64,000 nt of DNA, from the NCBI GenBank assembly GCA_964630755.1, contig CAZVYS010000002.1:23936-87935 (forward strand), written 5' to 3'. Below the pieces are notes generated by a model that searched no databases, was not told where the DNA came from, and saw nothing but the letters and a program-made list of their open reading frames with translations. The position numbers and the translations under genes were made by a program. Shown here piece by piece: positions 23,352-34,200 of this stretch. How positions within the stretch are numbered: position 1 is the stretch's first letter; each line of letters opens with the position of its first letter. The DNA comes from CAZVYS01 sp964630755. GTDB lineage: Bacteria > Patescibacteriota > Microgenomatia > UBA1400 > CG1-02-47-37.

Positions 23352-24146
23352 ATGCCTGCGCCTAAAAAACAGCCAGTTAAACAACCTGTCTCGCCAATCG
23401 GCGGAACTCTGGCTCAATCAAAGCCTGCTCCTCCCACACTACTCAAAACTGCTCAACAAATCTCCGCTGAGCACAAAATTTTACCTCCTGTTGACTTTTC
23501 TCTATTTTCTGGTCAATCACCCTACCACCTTCCCTTATCTTGCGGCCAAATCTTATTTAAACATCAACTCTTAGATCAAAATGGAAAAATCATTTTTAAA
23601 AACTTAGGCAAACTTAACAATCAATCATTTAACTCAAAAATAAAAGCCAGACTTACTTTCGCCATCTCCAAAAGCCACTTTCGCTCAGATTTAAAACACC
23701 TATTGCAAGCCGCCCACCAACTCACTAAATCACCTCCCGCCCTTGATCAATCCCTTAACGCTTTTGCCTCGCTCTTATCTAACTACTACAGCCACTATCC
23801 AGCTATTACCTATTTAACTAACCTTTATCCATCCCTACTCTCCTCCCAAACTCCCTCATTTAAACCAAGCCAAACTACTGCCTTAAAGCAAGCAAAACAA
23901 TCTCTCGTTAAACAACTTAACCAAGATAAAACCGGTATCGCCCACTCAGCTACTTTATTTTATCAACACCCCTCAGCCTCCTTAGCTCAAAAAAAGGCTA
24001 AACAACTTGGCCTTCAGTTTACCTCTCAACTTCTTTCTCTTCTTGATCAAGTTCAATTCAATCTCCCCCATTTCTCCTTCAAGCTACAACGATCATCGTT
24101 CCCCAATATTACTTTAGTTCATCAAGTAAACACTGATTTAACATGA
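23352..24146 (+). CDS. unrecognised soluble protein in the secretion cluster
   Basis: A 264-residue protein I do not recognise. The Pro/Lys/Gln-rich N-terminus (about 1-35) is likely disordered. The remainder is rich in Ser, Leu and Gln with alternating helical patterns and has no membrane segment or signal peptide. Its stop overlaps the start of the 1252-residue membrane protein by four bases (ATGA), so the two products are probably made together. It may be a cytosolic partner of that protein. Confidence 0.6.
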   Translation: MPAPKKQPVKQPVSPIGGTLAQSKPAPPTLLKTAQQISAEHKILPPVDFSLFSGQSPYHLPLSCGQILFKHQLLDQNGKIIFKNLGKLNNQSFNSKIKARLTFAISKSHFRSDLKHLLQAAHQLTKSPPALDQSLNAFASLLSNYYSHYPAITYLTNLYPSLLSSQTPSFKPSQTTALKQAKQSLVKQLNQDKTGIAHSATLFYQHPSASLAQKKAKQLGLQFTSQLLSLLDQVQFNLPHFSFKLQRSSFPNITLVHQVNTDLT

Positions 24147-27100
24147 AGCCTCCAGGAACCCCCACCGTCGAACAAACCTTTAGTCCAGTTCCTCTTTCTG
24201 ATGAGAACAAACTAGACAATACTCAAAATGTTTGGGAAAACGAAATCAACCCCACCCTTCAAGCTCTAACTCAAGCCACCGCTCTTCATCCTGACGCTCA
24301 ACAATACGTTGAATTCCTTAGGGCTAAGCATAAACAACCTGGTTATAGCCCTGACGACCTTCACTTTATTGCTTCCCCTGACTCTCAACAGGCCATTGCT
24401 CAAGCTCTAAGCCCACTTCAAACCGCCCATTCAATGGCTAATTCTGCTTTTAAGCAAGGCTTAAAACTATACGCTATCGCCAACCCAGTTCAAACTAGTC
24501 TACTCATTGGCAGCCTTTACCAGGCCTCTCCTATAGCTGGCCTAGCTGTCACTGCTGGTCTATTTGTGGCTGATCCTCTAGTTGGCCATCTACGTCAACT
24601 TGAAAATCAATATCAGTCTTGGACTTCCCCAACTCAAAAAATTAACTTCGCTGTCTCCAACAAACTCCGGCAAACCGCCCTACAAGGCATCATGCCCACT
24701 TTAACTAAAGGGGTTGATACTTTTGGTTACATGACTGGACTATATAAATCTACCCTCACTCCCAGTCAATTCGACCCCAGCGTCATGGTCGAAACTCCAG
24801 TCAACCGTCTCTCCAGCTGGCTTCACCTCACTCCAGCTCATAAATTCGAACACTGGGCTACTCATGGCAAAATATCCACCTTAGACAAACTAATTCCTAA
24901 GGGCACTACTAAACTTAGTAAGTTTACCAAACCTGCCCTCGAGCTCCCCAGTAAACTAGCTAGTAATCTCCTATCAAGAGATTCTGTCAAAACCGGCTTG
25001 CTCAGACATTCTCAAAAACTCAAAAGTCGCAAACGCCGCTCTTTATTAGAATGGCTCCTTTATCCAGTTGTTTTAGCTGGCGGCCTAACTCTTGAAATTT
25101 TCTTTTCATACCTTACTGCCAAAATTCCTCAACTAGCTCCGTTTGTCCACGGTGTTGCTGGCCCTATGATCAAAGGCCTCCCTTCTATTAATACTGGCTT
25201 GGGTGCCTGGGGCGGTTATAAACTAGGCAACTCCCTTGGCTTTGGCAAATTCGGCTCTGCTGTCACATCCACTGGCCTTGGCGGTCTTGGTTGGTACTAC
25301 CAAACTCTAACCAACATGGCCAACAACTATACCACCGTAAACGCTTCTATCTTTCAATCTACAGGCCTTGCATCTTCCATGGATACTCGCATCTCCATCA
25401 TGCCAGAAGCCTATGCCAAAACCTACGGCCCTCAATACTACAACAACCCTCAAGCCATTAACCAATACATAAACGAGTTTGGCTCTTATGAATTTGGCAG
25501 TGAATACTTAGGCGACGCTACTCAACCACAATACCGACTCCTTAACGCTCGCCATTTACCCCAAAAAGGCGTGCTCGGAAAAATATTTGGCAAACCTGCT
25601 CAATTCTTATTCAAGCACCGTTTTGTTAATGCCCTTATTCCCTTCCGCGGCCTCATGCTTAATCTTGCCCTGGACATTCCTGTTAATTCCTGGCCATTCT
25701 GGGCTATTCTTGGTGGCGACATTGGTATTAAGCTTCTCTCTTTAAACGAAGCCGTCGTTAAAGTCAGAAATGCTGCCCTCTGGGGAGGTGTTCTAGGCGC
25801 TGAACTGGCTATTTATTCTGGTTTAAATCCTTGGGTTGGTGGTGCTATTGGTAGTACTATTGGCGCTGGCCTTAGAGGCTTTAGCATGCTTAGCACCTGG
25901 TCTGTCCCTGCTCTCCCAGTTGGTAACCAAAACTTCTTTAACCCCGGACTTGTTGATATCAACTCCAAATTCAACCAAACCTTTGCTCGCCCCAACCCAA
26001 ACCTCATTCCCAGAGTCAACTTCATGGATCTAGCCAACAAGGGCGATTTTCTAACCTGGCGACTCTCTAAAACTCCAATTATTGGCCGTTTATCCCAAAC
26101 CAAACTCTTTCAAAATTTTTCTAACCGCCTTAACCGCCTCCCAGCTATGGGTGAGAAAATGCTTCGCTTTCGTTTTCTCCGTGGCGCTGGTACTGGCGCC
26201 TGGCTTGGTGCTCAAATTGCTTTACTGACAGGCTTCAATCCTTACCTTGGTACCGCTCTTGGCGCCGGAGCTGGCATTGGCGCTCAAATTTTCTACGAAA
26301 AAGTTCTTGCCAAAGCTTTTGCTAAATTTTCTGGCCTTATGAGCAAATTTGCTCGCGGTATTGGTACAGCTCTTCGACCCATCTTTGCAGTCGCTAACGT
26401 TGGCGCTGCCATGTCTAGCTTTTCAAGCTTTCTCTCTCAGCCAAACTGGGGAAACTTAGGCAAGTTTGCCGGCTTAAGCGCTCTAGCCACTTACGGCTTA
26501 ACCCTGGCTGGCTTAACCCTACCCGTTTCTTTACTCATAGTCGGTGCTGCTGCCTTAATCGAAGGCATTACCTATCTTATTACCGGCACCTCAATCATTG
26601 GCAGTATTACCTCCGCCCTAGGTAGAGTCTTAGGGCCCCTTCTTCAAGGGGTAGCTGGTTTCTTGGGTCAAGTAGCTAGTGCTGGCATCGGCTTTTTAAT
26701 GGGCATCTATCAAGTTGCTACTAGCACTGACATCCAAAAAACAATATCTGGCGCAGTCACTGCTGCCTTTAGCATTGCCACCATCGGCACTGGCCTTTTA
26801 GCCACCATTGCTGCCTCAGGTTTTTTCTCCGGAGTTCCAGCGGCCTCTCGACGACTAGCCAGAGGCATGCTCCATTTTGACGTTAATAAAAAAATTCTCT
26901 CTTCCACTCCAAACTCAGCTGAATATCAAATCACCTATGCTTATACTAGCCCTCTCACAGATCAAAATGGTCAACCAATTTCAGGCCCAGCTGCAAACAT
27001 CACCATCACTGATCAATTTGTCTCTCCTCCAGGCTTAAAAAGAAACGACATCCAACTAACCACAATCGATCCAAGCTCAACCATTACTAGTCTTTCCGGC

Positions 27101-27901
27101 TCTCCCCCTCAAATTAAACTCAAGGGCTTCAACTCTCTTCAAGTTGGTCAATCTGACCAAGTCGCCTTTAATTTAATATTTACCAGGCCCTTAGCTGACC
27201 TATTATCTCAATACAACGCTACCGCTATCTGCAATCAAGCTACTTTTACCGCTCATACCGCTGGCGCCAATCCAACCAGCGTCAGCCCTACTGTTTGCCT
27301 AGACGCTGATGGCAACTTGACTAGTCCACCTTCAGATCTAACCGCTACCAACTTAGCTCAATTTTTACTTGAATGCTACCAGCAGTCTTGTGATCCTGCT
27401 GTAACTAGTAAAGACTTTGTCATCCCTGAAGATTACGATCCAGAAAACCCTTCCTGTGTCGACCCAGATGAAATAATTGCTTGTGAACAACTTTATATGG
27501 CCCACTATGGCATTAATAATAATATCCTTGATATTCTCTCTCAAAACACTCAAGATCCAAATAATACTAACCACACTCTTCAACCATTAGGGTTTATCCA
27601 AGCAGCCGAGGCTCTTCAGGGACGAACTTTTCCAATTTTTGAAAATCCGCAAGACTATCAAACTACCTGTTTACCCAACAACTACGTTTACTACCCGACT
27701 ACCAGCTACACCCAATTTCAACCCGGAGATATTATTGTTCACCAAAACGCTGGCCCATTTGCTATTTACCTTGAACCAGGCGTTGGCTCAAACATCTTAG
27801 TCGTTGAAACTACTACTATGGGCAATCCTCTTATTTCTCACCCTGTCGTTCCTGGTGCAGTTGAAGGCTATATCCGCTACGAACCTGACACTTGTCCTTA
27901 G
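24143..27901 (+). CDS. giant multi-pass membrane protein with exposed C-terminal domains
   Basis: A 1252-residue protein. A soluble N-terminus (about 1-110) is followed by many hydrophobic, Gly/Ala-rich stretches (about 115-905), including repeated segments such as GAWLGAQIALLTGFNPYLG and ELAIYSGLNPWVGGAIG. Then comes a beta-rich region (about 920-1060) resembling DUF11-type surface modules. A C-terminal region (about 1120-1252) has the outline of an NlpC/P60 fold (LGFIQAAEALQGRTFP, FQPGDIIVHQNAGPFAIYLE), but the expected catalytic Cys before GF is absent. Possibly it plays the channel/VirB6 role or is a surface pore; function unproven. It is followed by the VirB6/TrbL-like gene. Confidence 0.6.
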   Translation: MKPPGTPTVEQTFSPVPLSDENKLDNTQNVWENEINPTLQALTQATALHPDAQQYVEFLRAKHKQPGYSPDDLHFIASPDSQQAIAQALSPLQTAHSMANSAFKQGLKLYAIANPVQTSLLIGSLYQASPIAGLAVTAGLFVADPLVGHLRQLENQYQSWTSPTQKINFAVSNKLRQTALQGIMPTLTKGVDTFGYMTGLYKSTLTPSQFDPSVMVETPVNRLSSWLHLTPAHKFEHWATHGKISTLDKLIPKGTTKLSKFTKPALELPSKLASNLLSRDSVKTGLLRHSQKLKSRKRRSLLEWLLYPVVLAGGLTLEIFFSYLTAKIPQLAPFVHGVAGPMIKGLPSINTGLGAWGGYKLGNSLGFGKFGSAVTSTGLGGLGWYYQTLTNMANNYTTVNASIFQSTGLASSMDTRISIMPEAYAKTYGPQYYNNPQAINQYINEFGSYEFGSEYLGDATQPQYRLLNARHLPQKGVLGKIFGKPAQFLFKHRFVNALIPFRGLMLNLALDIPVNSWPFWAILGGDIGIKLLSLNEAVVKVRNAALWGGVLGAELAIYSGLNPWVGGAIGSTIGAGLRGFSMLSTWSVPALPVGNQNFFNPGLVDINSKFNQTFARPNPNLIPRVNFMDLANKGDFLTWRLSKTPIIGRLSQTKLFQNFSNRLNRLPAMGEKMLRFRFLRGAGTGAWLGAQIALLTGFNPYLGTALGAGAGIGAQIFYEKVLAKAFAKFSGLMSKFARGIGTALRPIFAVANVGAAMSSFSSFLSQPNWGNLGKFAGLSALATYGLTLAGLTLPVSLLIVGAAALIEGITYLITGTSIIGSITSALGRVLGPLLQGVAGFLGQVASAGIGFLMGIYQVATSTDIQKTISGAVTAAFSIATIGTGLLATIAASGFFSGVPAASRRLARGMLHFDVNKKILSSTPNSAEYQITYAYTSPLTDQNGQPISGPAANITITDQFVSPPGLKRNDIQLTTIDPSSTITSLSGSPPQIKLKGFNSLQVGQSDQVAFNLIFTRPLADLLSQYNATAICNQATFTAHTAGANPTSVSPTVCLDADGNLTSPPSDLTATNLAQFLLECYQQSCDPAVTSKDFVIPEDYDPENPSCVDPDEIIACEQLYMAHYGINNNILDILSQNTQDPNNTNHTLQPLGFIQAAEALQGRTFPIFENPQDYQTTCLPNNYVYYPTTSYTQFQPGDIIVHQNAGPFAIYLEPGVGSNILVVETTTMGNPLISHPVVPGAVEGYIRYEPDTCP

Positions 27902-27930
27902 TTGTCAAACTATTATTATCTTGTTATGCT
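27902..27930 (+). promoter_or_regulatory. promoter of the VirB6/TrbL-like gene
   Basis: TTGTCA (27902-27907), 17-base spacer, TATGCT (27925-27930) with an upstream TG (extended -10). The ATG at 27937 starts 7 bases after the -10, predicting a leaderless message. Confidence 0.65.
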
Positions 27931-27936
27931 AATCAT

Positions 27937-29406
27937 ATGATCAATCTGCTCAAGAAAATCTTTAACCGAAAAGTTCTCTCGACCTTTTTCATTCTCTTCT
28001 TCTTTTCCACTTCTACTACTCACGCTTCCGTCAGCCGTTATCTTGAGGCCAAGCAAGCCGACGGCCTTGATTTAACCAAATGGGTCAGTGGCAGCAAAGA
28101 CTATCTTGGTCTCTTTCAAATCACTGGTTGGGCTTTTATTGATGAAGGTTGGGGCCTAGATCAAACCAGCACTGATGGCGCTCAACATGGCGCCATTCCT
28201 ACCCTACTTGGCTTTATGGGTCAAACCTATCTCTCTAAGCCCGCCTCAGTCCCAGTATATATTGCTCATGTTAAAGAAAAAATCGGTATTGTCAAGCCAG
28301 CTTACGCCCAAACCAGGGGCATCGACGCCATGACGCCTATCCTAAAGCTCTGGGAAGTCATGCGTAATCTTTGCTATCTTTTCTTAACTGTTATTTTAGT
28401 TATCGTTGGCTTCATGATCATGTTCCGGAAAAAACTTGATCCCCAAACCGCTATTTCTATCCAATACGCTATTCCTAAAATCATCACTGCTTTAATCTTA
28501 ATTACCTTTAGCTATGCCATTTCTGGGCTTATCATCGACATCTCTGAGCTCTTAACTCGTATCATTGCCACTGTCTTTTCAGGAACCTATTTTACTGTTA
28601 ACAACATGAATGAAATTATTGCCAAACTCACTAACCCGTATGATCCTACCTATACAGCAAATTGTTGGAGTGATCCTGATACTTGTTTTTATAACTTTTT
28701 TTATCTTATTGCCCCATTGTTTAGAATCGAAGGCATTACTTACGCCATTCAAACCACAATCAAGTCCGTCGCCGGTGGTTTAGGAACCGGAAGCGCCACA
28801 CTACTCCAAGGCCTTAGCACTGTTGTTGTTCCAGTTATGTTTACAGTTGCCATGCTTCAAGCTATGCTTAAAGGTTTTTTTATGCTTTTAACAGCTTACG
28901 TTAACATTGTTTTATCTACTCTATTTTCACCCTTTGTCTTTTTAGCCGACAGCCTCGGTTCTGGCGCCGCTGGCAGCTGGTTTAAAAGCTTTTTAACCAA
29001 TGTCTTGGTCTTTCCTGTCACCTTCTTGCTTCTCATCATAGCCGCCATCATTCTTTCACCCACCCTTCCGAGGGCTGCTGGAGATGGCTTATTTGATAAA
29101 CCTTGGAATATCACTGCTGGAGGCTCTGGCACAGGCGTCACCACTTTTGACTGGTATCCAGCTCCATTAGGAATTTTCTGGGAAGACAAAACCGTTCCTG
29201 GCAGTGGCGGCACTTCAAGTCTTGAGTTTTCTACCTCCTTAATCAACTACCTTATAGCTTTTGGAATGCTACTTGCCATCCCCAACGTCAACAACCTCAT
29301 CAAAGGCATTATGGAAAAACAAGATAGTGGGGTTGGCGCCAACATCGCCCAAACCATCATGGGTGCTGCTAGAAATATTCCCCTTCTTGGCAATATAGTC
29401 TCTTAA
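27937..29406 (+). CDS. VirB6/TrbL-like polytopic secretion membrane protein
   Basis: A 489-residue protein. The ATG at 27937 was chosen because it gives a signal peptide (residues 1-30, ending THASV) and follows a good promoter; an upstream frame extension overlaps the preceding gene. Six or so hydrophobic segments lie at about 135-160, 180-205, 280-310, 320-345, 360-385 and 440-460. The layout and segments such as AIPKIITALILITFSYAISG are as in VirB6/TrbL-type inner-membrane channel components of type IV secretion systems. Convergent with the minus-strand gene ending at 29423. Confidence 0.7.
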   Translation: MINLLKKIFNRKVLSTFFILFFFSTSTTHASVSRYLEAKQADGLDLTKWVSGSKDYLGLFQITGWAFIDEGWGLDQTSTDGAQHGAIPTLLGFMGQTYLSKPASVPVYIAHVKEKIGIVKPAYAQTRGIDAMTPILKLWEVMRNLCYLFLTVILVIVGFMIMFRKKLDPQTAISIQYAIPKIITALILITFSYAISGLIIDISELLTRIIATVFSGTYFTVNNMNEIIAKLTNPYDPTYTANCWSDPDTCFYNFFYLIAPLFRIEGITYAIQTTIKSVAGGLGTGSATLLQGLSTVVVPVMFTVAMLQAMLKGFFMLLTAYVNIVLSTLFSPFVFLADSLGSGAAGSWFKSFLTNVLVFPVTFLLLIIAAIILSPTLPRAAGDGLFDKPWNITAGGSGTGVTTFDWYPAPLGIFWEDKTVPGSGGTSSLEFSTSLINYLIAFGMLLAIPNVNNLIKGIMEKQDSGVGANIAQTIMGAARNIPLLGNIVS

Positions 29407-29422
29407 ACTAACTCCATTTTGG

Positions 29423-31291
29423 TTAAAAATTAACTGTTGACTTTAATCGATCACTGCTAACATTCCATTGAATCATTGCCCTCAATGTTTCTTTAAAACC
29501 TCTTCGCCCGCCTTCTTTAATAACTTCTCTATCTTTATCCCAATTATCAAAAGCTACTAATAATTCCCCACCTGCAACAACTATTGCCGATCTTCCTTTC
29601 GGAGGCTTTAGTTCTTCATTTATTACATATTCATCCCAAAATTCTATCGGCACTCCTTTTTTAACCAGTTCTATTAAGCGCCAATACTCATCACTTTCTT
29701 CAATCACTTCTTCAGCTGGCAAGCTCACTTCAGCCGCCACTTTTTCTCCTAAAATCATTACTTTTCCTTTTTCAACTTTCCCCTGTTCATCTACCACTCG
29801 TCCTGCTAAGGAAACAGACAATCCTTCCTCAACCGGTAGATCAGCATCTACTTTTTTTACTAACTCCCGAGATAAATCAGCCACAATTACATGCCTTGGC
29901 TCAATTCCCTCCGGTCTACGCAATCGAATCTGATCCATCTCATACAAAACAGCTTGTTTTCTCAACTCTTCCACTGGTATTTTCATATCATCCTTATTTC
30001 TTTTATACCACTTATAAGCATAAAAACACGCTAATCCTGCGAACAAAACCATCACTCCAGCTGCTACACCAAAACCTATTTTCCCCCCAATATCATCCAT
30101 TTCTTTTAAGTCATAGCTAGCTAACTCTGCATAAGTTGGATTAGCAAATTCTCCCTCACCCGCCTCAATCTCTCTTCTTATTTCTTTCTCACTCTTTTTC
30201 CTGGCTGATCTTAATCCTTCTATTACCTCTCCCCCCATTTCAGAAGTCAAATTCACCACCGACTGAACATCTTGTAAATCAAAAGCCTCGTCATTTAACG
30301 CTCTTTGCTTAGCCACTTCGATTATTTGTATCCATACTTCTTTTCCAATCTTTACCGTTTCTACTCCAGCACTTAAAACCTCCTTTACCATATTAACCGC
30401 CACTTCATCATCAGTAACCTCATCGCTCTCAGGCATTAACTTGGCTGCTTTAGCTGGAGCCTTTTTACTTGACGTTTTCTCAATCCACACGTCTCCATTT
30501 AACCTCCAATAGTCCCTAAATAACTGTTGGTCGCTAGCATTCATTTGCATACCGTCTGGATTTGTATATTCATCAATAATAAGCTGCAACAAATGAGCCG
30601 CACTAATACTAATAGTTGCATCGTCAGGGTCTGTTAATACTACATCTTTATTATGATTGACCAGCCAACTTTCCAACCCTCCGCCTTCAAGCTCAATATC
30701 ATTATCTTTAGCTACCCTAATCATGGCCTCTAAATATAGTTGTTGCGAAAAATTAAACTCTCTCTCATCAAACACTCGTCCACTATACGCATTACCAATC
30801 TCTTGGCCCATCACATTCTTGGCAATAATATTACTAAGCACATTTCCTGCCCTTAAACCCAACGGAACTCCATCGGCATTAACTCCCTCATTAAACATCG
30901 AAACTACCTCTAGGTGATAATCCTCAAATTTCCCACCAGCCGCTTGTTTAAATTCACCTTCATCAAAACCTTCTTGCAAGCTATCAGGCCTATCATCCTT
31001 AAGCAAATCTTCTACTACTTCCTTCCCCTCTTTTTGCAATTCAGTTTCTGCATCTTTTTTTCTTAAATCTATCCCTAACTTTTCTAACCCCAAATAAAAC
31101 ACTCCTTTACTTAATCCAGACAGCGCCCAAGTCACGCCAGCACAACCAAGGCTTAATAAGCCAATAGTTCCACAAGTCACCCATGGTATCCTTTTTGATT
31201 TTTTTTGCACTGTTTCTTCCGATTCTACAAACCCCTCATAATCTTCACCAGAATCATGCCAATTAACTTCAGGAGTTTGTCCACTCGTCAT
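29423..31291 (-). CDS. unrecognised two-helix membrane protein
   Basis: A 622-residue protein I do not recognise. Short acidic cytoplasmic N-terminus, hydrophobic helix at about 36-58, a large acidic helical domain (about 65-390), a second hydrophobic helix (about 402-424, GFGVAAGVMVLFAGLACFYAY) followed by a basic stop-transfer KWYKRNK, and a C-terminal domain of about 190 residues. Last gene of a four-gene minus-strand group (36190 to 29423) embedded between secretion genes. Four bases separate it from the 1402-residue protein, suggesting one transcript. Confidence 0.65.
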   Translation of the reverse strand: MTSGQTPEVNWHDSGEDYEGFVESEETVQKKSKRIPWVTCGTIGLLSLGCAGVTWALSGLSKGVFYLGLEKLGIDLRKKDAETELQKEGKEVVEDLLKDDRPDSLQEGFDEGEFKQAAGGKFEDYHLEVVSMFNEGVNADGVPLGLRAGNVLSNIIAKNVMGQEIGNAYSGRVFDEREFNFSQQLYLEAMIRVAKDNDIELEGGGLESWLVNHNKDVVLTDPDDATISISAAHLLQLIIDEYTNPDGMQMNASDQQLFRDYWRLNGDVWIEKTSSKKAPAKAAKLMPESDEVTDDEVAVNMVKEVLSAGVETVKIGKEVWIQIIEVAKQRALNDEAFDLQDVQSVVNLTSEMGGEVIEGLRSARKKSEKEIRREIEAGEGEFANPTYAELASYDLKEMDDIGGKIGFGVAAGVMVLFAGLACFYAYKWYKRNKDDMKIPVEELRKQAVLYEMDQIRLRRPEGIEPRHVIVADLSRELVKKVDADLPVEEGLSVSLAGRVVDEQGKVEKGKVMILGEKVAAEVSLPAEEVIEESDEYWRLIELVKKGVPIEFWDEYVINEELKPPKGRSAIVVAGGELLVAFDNWDKDREVIKEGGRRGFKETLRAMIQWNVSSDRLKSTVNF

Positions 31292-31295
31292 ATCA

Positions 31296-34200
31296 TTACC
31301 TAAGTATCTTTCCAGAAGTTACTAAATCCGTCTTCTCTCTCGTTTTTTCTCTTCTGGCAATTGTATGACCCTCAGGCAACGATTTGTCATGGTACAAACC
31401 AGGCCTCATACAAGTTGCGTTAAGCATGGTCGGAATCACTCTATCTGCTCGCTGACTAGCCATCAATCGCTTCTCTTTTGGCTTTGTCATATCCGGCATT
31501 CTTCTAAAAGCATATAAATCTCTTCTATAAATAAATGATAATACAGGATGGTCCTTTATATCCCAAACGTTCTGTTTAAGATTATTAGCTATATCTTCTT
31601 GTAGTTTTCCAAACAGAAGCTGAGCTCCTCTTCCAAATAAATTCATTGAATAACTTGCTCCCAAAGCTGCTACCCACCACGACTGAGATGCCAATCCAAA
31701 AACAGGCACTGTCCATAATAAAGTCATCGCCGCCGCCGGCAACAAAGCTCTTAATTGAGGCACTGGTGAAGCAATGCCATTAATAAAAAAGTTACCTACT
31801 TGTCCTACTATAGGCGACATCCCCAGAACCCCTGAAGCTGTTTCCTTAGTTTTAACTGTGAATTGCTCCATCGCATCTAGTTGCCCAAACAACAAGTCTG
31901 ACACAAAATAAGGCACCTCTCTACCAGCCCACACCCAATTGAAAAAATATGGCTTTCTATACAACATCTTTTCTACCGTTTTTGCGTCGAAATCATGAAG
32001 CCCCGCATTCTCAATAATTGTCCACAGTTCTTTCAGTTTCGGCATATGCGCAAACTCCACTCCCGGTCTAAACCAATCATGATCCTTCAATATCCCCGAG
32101 GCTCTTGATAAGTCATAAAATCTATTGTGTATAGCTGTTGGAATATATTGAGCATTACCACCAAGGTTACAATACCACATTCTTGTTAATTCATCTGTCC
32201 AATCATCATTAGCTGGCAACATTGTATCCATTGCCATAGTTAAAATATAATCACCCCTATACCTCTTCGTCTTTCTTCCTTTACTATCAAAGTCATCATA
32301 GCTTAAAAACGATTGTGTAGTATGCCAGTTGAAAAAATCATCCACTTGCTCTCCATCGTCTCCAGCAAGCAATGGATGATAAATAATATGTTCCGCCTTC
32401 TTCTTGCCGCTTCTTGAACCTCTTGGTCCTGCATTGAATTTCCAAGTTGTAATCTCCTCTAGTACATCCATGTCTGCTAAATATGGGTCAAAGAAAAACC
32501 TATAATTATCATACCATTTCACCTGTTCTCTGGCCCAACTAAACAACACCATCTCGTAAAAACTTTGTGGGCTAAACACCTTATTACACATCAGTTGTAA
32601 TCCCGTCATAACTTCTTCGGCAAAACTTTCCATCGCCGCTACTTGTGTTGCGTTAGCACTGGTTTCTTTGCCCCACTGCTCCCCAACCTCTTCTGGTGAA
32701 AAACTTGCCGCTAAAGCTCTCATAACCCAGAAATAATTAGCCTTCTTAGCAGAGCCCCAAATTTGTCTGGCTAAACCATCAACCTTCTCTAGGGGTTTAT
32801 TAAATTTCCTCTGCCTGCCAAAAATCACCATCCTAGCATGACGGTTAATCACTTTTTCTGGCACTCCAGTTAATATTAAAGCCGCTCCTTCTTGATGCGT
32901 CGGTTTTCGTATTGCTCTCCAAACCTCATGAAGATCTAAATCTAATGGCCTTGGCTCTACTGTCGATTTCTTAACTGTGCCATCTCTTCTCAAAACCAAA
33001 CTCTTCCTCTGATAAAACTCATTTGGCGCATCAACTGACCCACACCAAGTTTCCTGCAAAGTTTGATTAAAACATAAAAAGTTAGCCAACTGCATTATAT
33101 TTCTACTTACAAAAGCCCTTGCTTCTTTAGAGCCTGCTTCAGCTTTCCCAGCCCCTAAAATCATTTGAATGTTTGCTAGCATTCTTTTTTCAATCGATCC
33201 CATATTATTCGCCATATACTCTCGCCAGCGCCTTCTCACATCTCTTCTATAAATTCTCAACAACTCTCCTGCTTGGCTTAACTCACCACTCGATTCTCTT
33301 AAATACATCGCTTCATCATGGCTTGCTAAAATCTCCCACCTGTCTTCTATTGAGCCATCTGTTAATTTAACGCTTTTTTTAACCAAAGGGTAAAGCTCGG
33401 CGTGTAATCCCATTGTCCACCATATAGCGTCCAAGCTAACCATAAATGCCAATCCTGAACCAATTTTTTCTTGAATAAACGTAGGAAACAATCCAATATA
33501 TGAGTATGGGTCATCTGGGCTACCCTTCGGCTGACCAGTTAACCAGTCACCATAAGTCTGATCCCCCCATTCCATTCTGTGAGTTGTTGCCTGCCAACCT
33601 AAATGCCAGAAAAGATGTTGTAAATTTATCATCATCGGTCTCTTAGTTTCCTTCCAAATCATTCTACCTTCTCTTAAATTTTTCCATTTTTTTCTAGTCA
33701 ACTCTGGCGAAATCGGTTCATAAAGATTAATGTCAGGGCCTACCTCACCAGTCTTACTCCAACTCAAATGAAAATATCTATGAGCTATCTCTTTAAACAT
33801 CTCTGCAGCACCTTGCTTTTCCCAATCCACATTTTTTAACTCTTTTGCTATGTCTCTTCCTTCATTAAGATATAGCTGTAATAACCAAAACTCAGACACT
33901 TGTGGCATTAATCTTTTTAGTTCTGGCGAAGTAATCTTTTCTAATAGATCTTGATCAGAAGTTACTACCTGGTCAAATATGTACATCCAGGGAGAAATTC
34001 CTGATTCTGACAACTCGAAATAGTGTGTATCCATGGGTAAAGATCTATGAATAAAATTAAACAAGCTCACCCTGGCTAGCCAAATTCTATACTCAAATTG
34101 ATCAAAATTTACCTCTTTTGTCCCATCCCTTTTTTTCTCATAACAAAACATTGGCTCAAAGCCTTGTCCTTTTTGATTTAACGGCACTGGAATCTCACCC

